DNA of 64,000 nt, taken from the NCBI RefSeq assembly GCF_023091865.1, contig NZ_JAHXDI010000001.1:248001-312000 (forward strand), in the 5' to 3' direction. This document shows, one piece after another, positions 17,026 through 24,811 of the stretch; within the stretch, counting starts at the first letter, position 1; each line of letters begins with the position of its first letter. The translations under genes were made by a program, and so were the position numbers. The notes beneath the pieces were generated by a model. It was not told the origin of the DNA and ran no database searches. It saw only the letters and a list, made by a program, of their open reading frames with translations. Origin of the DNA: Chromohalobacter moromii. Its GTDB lineage: Bacteria; Pseudomonadota; Gammaproteobacteria; Pseudomonadales; Halomonadaceae.

Positions 17026-18537
17026 TCACCGATGCACCCAGTCCAGGTGCTCGAACGCGCCCCGGGCGTGATCCTCGCGGAACATTTCGTGGTCCCGGTG
17101 CAGGCGGTCGGCGGCCTCGGTGGCGAATTCCACCATATCCTCGGCGAACAGTGCCGGTGGGCCGATGGCGTTGAGGATCGCGGGCTCGATGTCGTAGTCG
17201 AGCTTGCCGGATTCATCCGAGAGGGCGTGCACGGTGGCGAGCACGCCGCCGCAGATGTGGGCGTATTCCTTCCATTCGCGCTTGGAGAGGTCGTCGAGAT
17301 CCATGTCGTCGCGGAACGGCGCGCGCTCGCGGGATAGATAGCTGTGACCCTCGAACGTGACGTGGCCGTAGAAAAGATCGCCGCGTATCAGGTGCACGGC
17401 CTGGGCATGGCTGATGCGTTCGGCGAGGGTGTCCATTTCGTAGGCGGAGGGCGGTACCAGGCCGGACAGGGCGGAGCGTCGGGCCTGCTTGTACTCGATG
17501 ATCAAGTCGTCCGTGCCGTCGCACTCGGGGCCTTCGATCAGCACGTAATAGCGGTTGAGCCCCAGCGAGGCGGTGCCCTGGCCGAGACGTATCGCCACGT
17601 CCTTCACGTGCATGCCATGCTTGTTTCGTCCCTTGGCGCGTGCCGGCACGTCGATCTCGTTTTCCTTGACCAGTCGGTCGGTGATCGCCTGGAATTCGTC
17701 ACGGCGCGATGAGATCGGCACCAGCTTCTTGGTCGGGCGGAAGCCGCTGCGCGTCTCGTTCAGGTAGTCGTCGACGAGCCACTCGGCGCGGTCTTCATCG
17801 GCGTCCTCGAACAGCTTGCGGATGAGCTTCGGAGCGTTGTCGTGACGCATTTCCTCATCCTGCTCGGTACCTTCGCGCGCCAGCCGCTCCATCGTCTCGA
17901 GGTAGCCCTGCACGAAGCGACGCACGACCTTGACGCGATGCTTGTGCTTGAGCTCGCCCTCGGTTTCGGCAGCGATCATGAAGCCGACCGCGCCGCGCTT
18001 GATATCCCAGGTGAAGGGCGCGTAGTAGGCTTCGTCGAAATCGTTGACCGAGAAGATCGGCACGTTGTCCACGTTGGGCATGACGCCGAAGTTGCCGGGG
18101 TGAACGTCGCCGAGCGCGAGCACGGTGGGCATCCAGGCGTCGTCGCCGGCCATGTCGCGGTAGAACAGCAGTGCCGTGCCGCGAAAGAACGAAAACAGCG
18201 AGTCGGAGAGCTGGTCGAACTTGGCGCCGGCTTCCTCGCAACCTTCCGCGATGCGTGTCTGGTGATCCTCGCGTAGCGTCTGGCGCACGTGCCGACGACG
18301 CTCGAAGCCGGTCAGTGCGCGCGGGCGCAGCACGAACTCGCCGGCCGCCACCGCCTCGGCCAGGCGTTTGAAGGTATCGAAACGCGTCGCCACCACCGGC
18401 GCTGCGGTCTTCTCGAACGACTGCCGCTCGAGCGCCGCCGCCAGCTCCGCCTTGCTCATCGACGAGCGTCCCGCGATCTCCTGCTGTTGAGCGCGCTCGT
18501 AGAGTGTCTTGCGCGTCGGTTCCGGCTCCTGGCTCAT
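17026..18537 (-). CDS. DUF2252 family protein
   Basis: This 503-residue protein matches DUF2252. Marks are RYDxF-like TRFDTFKRLAEAVAAGEFVL, ALGDVHPGNFGVMPN near residue 140, NDFDEAYYAPFTWDIKRGAV and a later LGQGTASLGLNRYYVLIEG. The LGDVHPGNFG / NDFDE pair resembles the catalytic loops of kinase-fold (aminoglycoside-kinase-like) proteins, so a small-molecule kinase role is possible but unproven. GGGGGA precedes the start. It stands alone between GFA and the catabolic cluster. Confidence 0.88.
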   Translation of the reverse strand: MSQEPEPTRKTLYERAQQQEIAGRSSMSKAELAAALERQSFEKTAAPVVATRFDTFKRLAEAVAAGEFVLRPRALTGFERRRHVRQTLREDHQTRIAEGCEEAGAKFDQLSDSLFSFFRGTALLFYRDMAGDDAWMPTVLALGDVHPGNFGVMPNVDNVPIFSVNDFDEAYYAPFTWDIKRGAVGFMIAAETEGELKHKHRVKVVRRFVQGYLETMERLAREGTEQDEEMRHDNAPKLIRKLFEDADEDRAEWLVDDYLNETRSGFRPTKKLVPISSRRDEFQAITDRLVKENEIDVPARAKGRNKHGMHVKDVAIRLGQGTASLGLNRYYVLIEGPECDGTDDLIIEYKQARRSALSGLVPPSAYEMDTLAERISHAQAVHLIRGDLFYGHVTFEGHSYLSRERAPFRDDMDLDDLSKREWKEYAHICGGVLATVHALSDESGKLDYDIEPAILNAIGPPALFAEDMVEFATEAADRLHRDHEMFREDHARGAFEHLDWVHR

Positions 18538-18753
18538 GCATCCCCCTGCCTGTCATGGCGACCGTGATGTCGTTGTTTCCTTGTCCATCAGCATGCACGA
18601 CTTGGGAGGAGGGTGCATGTCCGCTATGTTGATTCGGCTATCTTAGGGAGACGTCTTGAGGCCGCATCGCAAACCTCACCTCCCCACCAAGATCTGCCCG
18701 GTGTACGTTCCCAGCACTAGATTGGTTAGATAACAACCGTCACGGACTTTATA

Positions 18754-20196
18754 TCAGCGCGACAACCACTCTGGCGTATCGTTACCGAGTGAAGGTGTCG
18801 TTCTCTCCCATCGAGGTGGCGTCTCGGACATGCGAATCACAGGCCCAAGGCTTTTCAGGTCACCATAGGAAGTGTGGTCGTCATGTACGGCGTAGGCTTC
18901 AAATTCTTCAGGCGACAGTCGCCCCGGCGCATTCTCGAACTGCTCAAGCAGCCCCTGACGCTGAAGAAACATGGCGGACTGACACAGAGAGACTTGTACG
19001 TGATATGTGCCGCCTTCCCGAGCACGTCGAGCCAGTGCCACCATGGCGCCAAAGGAAGCGAGATAACCCGTCAGGAAGTCGCATAGATAGACTGGCGTCA
19101 GCATAGGCTTGCCTGCCTTCGTCGCTTGCCCCTGAAGATCACAAATGCCGGTTACGGCCTGTGCTACCTGATCCCAACCCGCCCGTGATGCAAAGGGCCC
19201 ACCCGATCCATAGCAGTTCACACTGACGTAGACCAAGCCAGGGCGAAGCTTTGCGAGTTCCTCTACACCGAATCCGTGCGCCTCAAGACGGTGGGGACGA
19301 TATCCCTCAATGAATACATCCGAATCACTAACTAAATCCCTGAGTCGAGCAGCGTCCGAGGCGTCGTTGTAATCAAGGAAGCAGCTACGTTTTCCATGGC
19401 TAGTATCACGTACAAAAGGCGCGACTTGAGGCAAGTGGGGTGCAGTGACCATCAGGACATCAGCGCCATGTTCGGCCATACCAATGCCCGCCGTTGGACC
19501 TGCAAGAATACGGGTGAGATCAAGAACTCTGATACCTGATGCCGGCTGGGAACCTTCGGGCAGTGGTTGCGGCGCTCCATCGGCAATTTTGGTGATTTCA
19601 ACGACAGGCCGTGATGCGAGATAAGCACCGTGGGGGTGAGCAAGCCATTCCTCTGGCGTACGAACCTTCCCGCCACATGCGCCTGCTGCTGCAATAGCCT
19701 CCTCGAGTTCATCGGCTTTCCAGCGTCTTACGGCCTCGGCAACCGAATCAGGCGTATTTTTGCATTGCAAAACATCGAGTACTCGGCGTTCGAGATGCGG
19801 CAAGTTGAAATGGGGGACGAACCAATGATCATCCGCTGTCAGCCACGGTTGGGTGAGCGCCACCATATGCTCGACATCTTCCGAAATGGGCGCGGGACGG
19901 TATTGCCCGTAATGATCGCGGACCAGTGTCATGTCTTCGCCACCCAACGCGGTCGCTGCTGCTGCCTTGACATCAATACTGATGGACTGCCTGCGCCCGG
20001 TCTTCAGTTGCCATAAATCGTTTGCCGCCACACTGCGTGCCGCCAGTGAGTGGGCCAACGTTCGCCCGATACGAAAAGGAGATACAAACAGCGGATCGTC
20101 TCCTGTAAAGCTCACCTCATTGGGCGCAAGCTGCTGACCAGCCCGAATGCCCATCAGCTCATCGAATGCGCTGATTTTTCCCTTGTTTTGACTCAT
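18754..20196 (-). CDS. Family III (CaiB/BaiF) CoA transferase with unusual domain order
   Basis: Family III transferases move CoA between carboxylic acids through an aspartyl-CoA intermediate. The Rossmann opening motif RVLDLTRILAGPTAGIGMAE lies at residues 223-242, not near residue 10 as in CaiB. The likely catalytic Asp is D373 in YLCDFLTGY. Residues about 105-205 (DDHWFVPHFNLPHLERRVLD, WKADELEEAIAA, KVRTPEEWLAHPHG) resemble what normally comes at the C-terminal end. TAGGAG precedes the ATG. It is divergent from acuI with a shared 300-base control region; acrylate or 3-hydroxypropionate activation is a reasonable inference. Confidence 0.85.
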   Translation of the reverse strand: MSQNKGKISAFDELMGIRAGQQLAPNEVSFTGDDPLFVSPFRIGRTLAHSLAARSVAANDLWQLKTGRRQSISIDVKAAAATALGGEDMTLVRDHYGQYRPAPISEDVEHMVALTQPWLTADDHWFVPHFNLPHLERRVLDVLQCKNTPDSVAEAVRRWKADELEEAIAAAGACGGKVRTPEEWLAHPHGAYLASRPVVEITKIADGAPQPLPEGSQPASGIRVLDLTRILAGPTAGIGMAEHGADVLMVTAPHLPQVAPFVRDTSHGKRSCFLDYNDASDAARLRDLVSDSDVFIEGYRPHRLEAHGFGVEELAKLRPGLVYVSVNCYGSGGPFASRAGWDQVAQAVTGICDLQGQATKAGKPMLTPVYLCDFLTGYLASFGAMVALARRAREGGTYHVQVSLCQSAMFLQRQGLLEQFENAPGRLSPEEFEAYAVHDDHTSYGDLKSLGPVIRMSETPPRWERTTPSLGNDTPEWLSR

Positions 20197-20496
20197 TTCT
20201 ATAGCTCCTAAATGTGGGGGGGGCAGGATGTGCTTCTGGGCTGTGGTAACCGAGGTAGGTCAAAACCACGATGAAGGCTGCCGCAGGACTCCCGGACCAC
20301 GCTGTATTCGCAGCACATCACTCTGGGTAGTGGGTCGTGTCCGTCGAGAGATCGGACGCCCATATTTTCTTGAAAACAGAACGATAGTCAAGTATTGTTC
20401 TCAATATGAGAACGATGAGGCTGGTGGGGGTTAGGCTGGTGCCTCCGTCGACTAGAACCCTTATTTATTGCGATTCCGGCTTAAGGAAATCACGAT
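20197..20496. promoter_or_regulatory. Divergent control region between the CoA transferase and acuI
   Basis: This 300-base gap lies between two divergent starts and holds no gene. It must carry both promoters and is the likely target of the LysR regulator at 22627-23514. I could not pick out a convincing LysR box by eye. Confidence 0.5.
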
Positions 20497-21486
20497 ATGA
20501 CGTCTTTTAAAGCGATTCTTGTGTCAAAGGATGACGAAGGATACCAAGCACGAATTACATCACTCTCAACCGAGCAGCTCCCCGAAGAGCCGATAGAAGT
20601 GGCAGTCGAGTATTCAACGCTCAATTACAAAGACGCACTGGCAATCACGGGCGAGTCGCCCATTGTCCGCCACTTCCCCCTTGTTCCCGGGATTGATCTC
20701 GCGGGCCTCGTCACTAAAAGCGAAGATCCCAAGTTTAAAGTGGGGGATGCTGTAATGCTTAATGGATGGGGGGTTGGCGAATCAAAGTGGGGTGGGATGT
20801 CCCAACGCGCTGCCGTAAGAGGCGAGTGGCTGCTCCCTCTACCTGAGCCTTTTTCTACTAAAGAAGCTATGGCTATCGGGACTGCGGGTTATACAGCGGC
20901 ATTGTGTGTACTTGCATTGCAGCAACACAACATTATGCCTGCTGATGGTGATGTCTTGGTCACTGGTGCTTCGGGGGGCGTTGGTAGTATTGCGGTGAAC
21001 TTATTATCAAATCTTGGCTATCGCGTTGTGGCTTCCACGGGTAAGTCTAACGAAGTCGATTGGTTAAAACGCCAAGGGGCAGCGGATGTCATCGATAGGA
21101 CGGAACTCAGTTCATCAGGCAGACCACTGACCGCGGAACGTTGGAGTGGCGTGGTGGATACAGTCGGTAGCCATACACTTGCCAGCGCATGTGCGAGCAC
21201 TCAATACGGTGGTGTGGTCACGGCCTGTGGTCTAGCCCAGGGAATGGATTTTCCTGCCACCGTTGCACCTTTTATTTTGCGCGGCATAACTCTCGTGGGT
21301 ATAGATAGCGTTTATTGCAGCAAGGAACGTAGGTTTCAAGCTTGGGACCTTCTCGCGAAATATTTAGAACGGACGGCTTTACAGAAAATGATCACGACTA
21401 TTGGTCTTGATGAGGTTTCTGAACGAGCACCGGACATGCTGGCCGGTAGGCTTAAAGGACGGGTAGTTGTAGATGTTAACGTATGA
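20497..21486 (+). CDS. acuI: AcuI/YhdH-family acrylyl-CoA reductase
   Basis: This 329-residue zinc-free medium-chain reductase belongs to the YhdH/AcuI group, which reduces acryloyl-CoA to propionyl-CoA with NADPH. Marks are STLNYKDALAITG (residues 41-53), HFPLVPGIDLAGLV, GWGVGESKWGGMSQRA, the nucleotide loop VLVTGASGGVGSIAV and LKGRVVVDV at the C-terminus. The cluster around it (CoA transferase, tautomerase) supports three-carbon-acid metabolism and detoxification of acrylate. Codon use is less GC-rich than in the flanking genes, suggesting acquisition with the cluster. Confidence 0.88.
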   Translation: MTSFKAILVSKDDEGYQARITSLSTEQLPEEPIEVAVEYSTLNYKDALAITGESPIVRHFPLVPGIDLAGLVTKSEDPKFKVGDAVMLNGWGVGESKWGGMSQRAAVRGEWLLPLPEPFSTKEAMAIGTAGYTAALCVLALQQHNIMPADGDVLVTGASGGVGSIAVNLLSNLGYRVVASTGKSNEVDWLKRQGAADVIDRTELSSSGRPLTAERWSGVVDTVGSHTLASACASTQYGGVVTACGLAQGMDFPATVAPFILRGITLVGIDSVYCSKERRFQAWDLLAKYLERTALQKMITTIGLDEVSERAPDMLAGRLKGRVVVDVNV

Positions 21487-21598
21487 AGGCGCCAAATGTT
21501 GCTAGTTGTCTCACACGTTTCGGTTTGAAACTTGGTTGGGAAGCTGGTTTGAAAGTGTTTGATGGAATGATGACTGCTGTTAACTAAGGGAGGTTTTT

Positions 21599-22093
21599 AT
21601 GGGTGATGTGAACTTGGCGAGTCGCTCGGCCGAAATTCTGAAGAAATGTCTCTATGCTAATATCGCGACGTCGCGCGACGACGTGCCTTGGAATACACCT
21701 GTCACTGCGCTTCCGGACGCCGACCTAAACTTCTATTGGTCGTCCTGGACATTGGCCGAGCACTCCCGAAATATTGCCAGAAATAGCTCGATATTCATGA
21801 CCTTCTACGATTCGACGCGAGCAAGAGGGACCAATAATCTGATGTGTCTTTATCTGCAGTGCGTGGCCCGGGAGGTTTCCAACCCAAGTGAAGCCCAGAA
21901 GGCCTTTGGGATACTGTATCCCGGTGAGGACGTTGATTTGGAAAATTTCCTCGGGGAAGGTGTCAAACGAATCTATTGCGCTGAGCCGAGGAAGGCATGG
22001 TTGAATTGCCTGTCTGAGAAAGAGCTTGAGCCGACGACACTTAAAATGCGAACGGAAGTGCCCATTAGTGACATTAGAAACGCCTTTTTATAG
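21599..22093 (+). CDS. Pyridoxamine-phosphate-oxidase-like split-barrel protein
   Basis: This 164-residue protein has the FMN-binding split-barrel pattern: an N-terminal helix, YANIATSRDDVPWNTPVTAL, NFYWSSWTLAEHSRNIARNS and SIFMTFYDSTR. The W-S-S...H-x-x-N-I-x-x-N block is typical of flavin-dependent PNPOx-like proteins. AAGGGAGG (21586-21593) gives a strong start. It lies between acuI and the tautomerase, so it may reduce or protect a reactive intermediate; the substrate is unknown. Confidence 0.7.
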   Translation: MGDVNLASRSAEILKKCLYANIATSRDDVPWNTPVTALPDADLNFYWSSWTLAEHSRNIARNSSIFMTFYDSTRARGTNNLMCLYLQCVAREVSNPSEAQKAFGILYPGEDVDLENFLGEGVKRIYCAEPRKAWLNCLSEKELEPTTLKMRTEVPISDIRNAFL

Positions 22094-22152
22094 GGGCGTT
22101 TATTGTCCATTTATTCACGTTGGGTGAATCCACTGCTCGGTACTGGAATTTT

Positions 22153-22542
22153 ATGCCTCTTGTTAAGTTTGATGTCGTTGAAGGTAGGAAAGCATATGAA
22201 TTGAAGGCGTTGCTTGATGCGGCGCATCAAGCCGTTGTTGAAAGCTTTCAGGTACCCGAGTCGGATCGCTACCAGGTCGTCTATAGCCATAAGCCCTGTG
22301 AAATGATTCTCTCCGATACAGGGCTGGGCCTGGAAAGGACCGACGCTGCCGTTGTCATGACCGTGATCAGTAAATCACGGTCGGAAGAGATGAAAGTTGA
22401 GCTTTATCGATCTTTGGCCAGTCGCTTGGAAACGTATTGCGGAATAAAGCCCAGTGACCTGATTGTCTCGGTGATAGAAAATGCGGGGCCGGACTGGAGT
22501 TTTGGCCTTGGAGAAGCCCAGTTCGTTACTGGTAAACTGTGA
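22153..22542 (+). CDS. Malonate-semialdehyde-decarboxylase-like tautomerase
   Basis: This 129-residue tautomerase-superfamily protein closely follows the malonate semialdehyde decarboxylase pattern: PLVKFDVVEGRKAYELKALL, SDRYQVVYSHKP, SDTGLG, TVISKSRSEEMK and VIENAGPDWSFGLGEAQFVTG. Counting the Pro after Met as residue 1, Pro1, Asp37 and Arg75 are kept but Arg73 is replaced by Lys73. The ATG at 22153 is required because catalysis needs an N-terminal proline. MSAD turns malonate semialdehyde into acetaldehyde and CO2; this agrees with a three-carbon-acid cluster. A related tautomerase or hydratase activity is the alternative. Confidence 0.82.
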   Translation: MPLVKFDVVEGRKAYELKALLDAAHQAVVESFQVPESDRYQVVYSHKPCEMILSDTGLGLERTDAAVVMTVISKSRSEEMKVELYRSLASRLETYCGIKPSDLIVSVIENAGPDWSFGLGEAQFVTGKL

Positions 22543-22626
22543 CGTATCGTCAGCTTTATCAAAAGGATTGCCTAGATGTCGTGGGGTACTTTATTACCGG
22601 AATTTTTTCATTGAGAGGCTGGTGTA

Positions 22627-23514
22627 ATGGAAGATTTTGAATCCCTCAGGGTGTTCGTCTGCGTTGCGAATGAGCTCAGTGTAACGGGGGCGGCTAGGCG
22701 ATTGGGAAAGAGCCCGTCGAACGTGACCACGAGATTGCAAAAGCTGGAAGCGAGCGTCGGAGCCGAGCTACTGGTGAGAACGGGGAAAAGCTTTTCCCTA
22801 TCGGCTGCAGGCGAGGTTTTTCTCGATTACGCTGAGCGTATGCTCAGTCTTCGGTCGGAGACGATGCATGTCGTTTCGGGAGGACGATCTCCCGGGTCGA
22901 TCAGGATCGGCAGCATGGAGGCAACGGCCGCGAGCCGTTTGCCGGAACTTCTAGCCGCCTTTCACACGTCTTTCCCTGAGCATGGTGTGGACCTCACAAC
23001 GAGCCCATCGATACGACTGCTGGATGACGTTCGATCGGGAAAGATCGATGGTGCCTTTCTGGCCATTCCCCCTTCCTTCATCGAGAGCCCGCTGTCGGAA
23101 AAACTGGATGTGCTTGGGTTGGAATTCCACGATGCCTGGGAAGAGTCTCTCGTCTTGCTGCATCCGGACATAGGAATTGAAAATCTTGGCCTGGATGATG
23201 TCTCGGTAAAAAAACTGGCAGCATTTCCGCTGGGGTGTACCTATAGAAGAATCGCAGAAGAGTACCTGAGGATCCCCGAGCGAAAGGAATGGGAGATTCA
23301 GGAGTCCCCGTCGTATCACGTGATGGTTGCTTTGGCATGCACAGGTAGGTATGCAACGGTCTTGCCGGAGAGCGTCTATCAAACGCTGCTGCCTCCCGAT
23401 AACCTGAAGTGTATTCCACTTTGCAACGTCACCACGAAACTGGCCTGGCGTAAGGGTTACGACACGCCGGTTTTCCAGGATTTCCGAGATACCTTGAGCC
23501 GCAGCACAATCTGA
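22627..23514 (+). CDS. LysR-family transcriptional regulator
   Basis: This 295-residue regulator has an N-terminal winged helix (LRVFVCVANELSVTGAARRL, GKSPSNVTTRLQKLEASVGA, LLVRTGKSFSLSAAG) and a periplasmic-binding-like effector domain from about residue 90 (GSIRIGSMEATAASRLPELL). It is the last gene of the cluster and transcribed like acuI, so it probably senses one of the three-carbon acids and controls the cluster. A GAGAGG lies before the ATG. Confidence 0.9.
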   Translation: MEDFESLRVFVCVANELSVTGAARRLGKSPSNVTTRLQKLEASVGAELLVRTGKSFSLSAAGEVFLDYAERMLSLRSETMHVVSGGRSPGSIRIGSMEATAASRLPELLAAFHTSFPEHGVDLTTSPSIRLLDDVRSGKIDGAFLAIPPSFIESPLSEKLDVLGLEFHDAWEESLVLLHPDIGIENLGLDDVSVKKLAAFPLGCTYRRIAEEYLRIPERKEWEIQESPSYHVMVALACTGRYATVLPESVYQTLLPPDNLKCIPLCNVTTKLAWRKGYDTPVFQDFRDTLSRSTI

Positions 23515-23633
23515 AAGACAGGATGTACTGTCTCTTTATTCGGCCCGCCAGGTTGGTGTCGGTTGGCTGCACTTTGCAGATGCATGACCGAGTCGGAAGT
23601 AGGCTGCGCAGAGTTGATAATGAGGTCACGGGG

Positions 23634-23890
23634 TTAGTGCGACGATACGTACGTCGCCGCCGCGTGCGCGGGCGGGATTGCGAATTCAGCCTTCATGCGT
23701 TTTACGTCCGCCGCCAATATGCGATCGAACATGCCTTGCATGGCCAGTGCTCGAGCGCATCGAGGTGCCGCCTCATCGCCTCTAGAAAGCGCAGCACAGT
23801 ATCGGTGCCGTTCGGCGGCTTGACGCAGTCCGGCTACGGTCGCGAGGGCTGCGGCGGATAGCGCCTCTGGATAGCGGCCCTAGTGTGACG
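23634..23890 (-). pseudogene. C-terminal gene remnant, family unknown
   Basis: One minus-strand frame stays open for about 80 codons with strongly protein-like sequence (YPEALSAAALATVAGLRQAA, ALAMQGMFDRILAADVKRMK, AEFAIPPAHAAATYVSSH) to a TAA at 23634-23636. There is no start codon that would give a sensible protein and no ribosome binding site. It looks like the tail of a larger deleted gene. I cannot name the family. Confidence 0.45.
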
Positions 23891-23911
23891 CTGGCGTCCG
23901 CGAGTGTGATG

Positions 23912-23948
23912 AAAAAATCCCCCGGTGGAGAAGTCCACCGGGGGATTG
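23912..23948 (-). terminator. Rho-independent terminator of the GntR gene
   Basis: AATCCCCCGGTGGA / TCCACCGGGGGATT (23916-23929 with 23934-23947) is a perfect 14-bp stem with loop GAAG. On the minus strand it is followed by a T-run (A-run at 23912-23917), 35 bases after the regulator stop. Confidence 0.92.
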
Positions 23949-23982
23949 TCGTTGCGGGGCACGTTTGCCGTGTGAGCTGCCG

Positions 23983-24654
23983 TCATTCCAGCAGTAGCAT
24001 GCCCTGTTCGATATCCGCGGCAATCGCCTCGCAGAACGACACCAGGTCGCCGTGCCTGAGCGCTTGAGTCACTCCGCGATGATAGTCGTCAGCGATGCTC
24101 GATGCGCCCCAGCGCGTGCAGATGTAGCGCATGCTGGGGCCGTATTGCAGCCAGAGTATCTCGACCAGTGGCAACAGCACCTGCGATTGGCTCAGGCGGT
24201 AGATATGGAAGTGAAACTGGTAATTGCCACGCATGTAGCTGACCAGGTCGCCCTGGGCGATGGCCTCGTTGATCTGCTCATCGATCCGTTCCAGAGCCTC
24301 GATGTCGGCGGTGCCGATATTGTCGAAGGCCTGGCGCGACACCTCGGTTTCCAGGTTCTTTCTGGCGAACAGGATTTCATGAAACCGGTCATGGCTCAGC
24401 TCCGGGACGATGATCTTGCGGCTGTCGGAGAAGATCAGCGCGCCCTCGGTTACCAGCCAGCGTATCGCCTCGCGGGCCGGCATGGTACCGGTGCCGTATT
24501 GCGCGGCGATGCGCCGGATCGAGATCACTTCGCCGGGCGTGAAGTCACCCTCGCAAAGACGCACGCGCAGAGCCCGGTGAAGCCGGGTCGAGGCGGTATC
24601 GGGCGAAAAAGCCGTACGACTGGCGGTTGATTCCGTGGTCATGCGATGTGCCAA
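23983..24654 (-). CDS. FCD-domain GntR-family regulator of polyamine catabolism
   Basis: This 223-residue regulator has a GntR winged helix (GDFTPGEVISIRRIAAQYGT, MPAREAIRWLVTEGAL) and an FCD domain (NYQFHFHIYRLSQSQVLLPL, LWLQYGPSMRY). Translation may start here or at the Met four codons on. It is divergent from puuA with a 157-base gap that carries two TGTGATCACA palindromes, which are likely its operators. It probably represses the puuA-puuB unit until a polyamine or gamma-glutamyl intermediate appears; this is inferred from position. Confidence 0.85.
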   Translation of the reverse strand: MAHRMTTESTASRTAFSPDTASTRLHRALRVRLCEGDFTPGEVISIRRIAAQYGTGTMPAREAIRWLVTEGALIFSDSRKIIVPELSHDRFHEILFARKNLETEVSRQAFDNIGTADIEALERIDEQINEAIAQGDLVSYMRGNYQFHFHIYRLSQSQVLLPLVEILWLQYGPSMRYICTRWGASSIADDYHRGVTQALRHGDLVSFCEAIAADIEQGMLLLE

Positions 24655-24759
24655 AGCCTTTTGCTAAATGGAAGTCCGAGCCAGGCGTTCCAGCTTAACG
24701 TAACTGGCGGAGGCAATCACGATACTGGCTTGCTTGTGGGGTTGATGGGGCTCTGCTAG

Positions 24760-24783
24760 TGTGATCACACATATGTGATCACA
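24760..24783 (+). promoter_or_regulatory. Paired TGTGATCACA palindromes upstream of puuA
   Basis: Two perfect 10-bp palindromes TGTGATCACA (24760-24769 and 24774-24783) stand 14 bases apart centre to centre in the gap between the divergent GntR gene and puuA. The second ends 28 bases before the puuA ATG. They are the most obvious regulatory signal of the locus. Confidence 0.7.
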
Positions 24784-24811
24784 CCGAATCATAACAAGAT
24801 CGAGAGTCCTT

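Noticed and set aside
24755-24790. CRP site upstream of puuA
   Set aside because: The halves TGTGA and TCACA do not have the 6-base spacing of a CRP site; the sequence is better read as two short palindromes.
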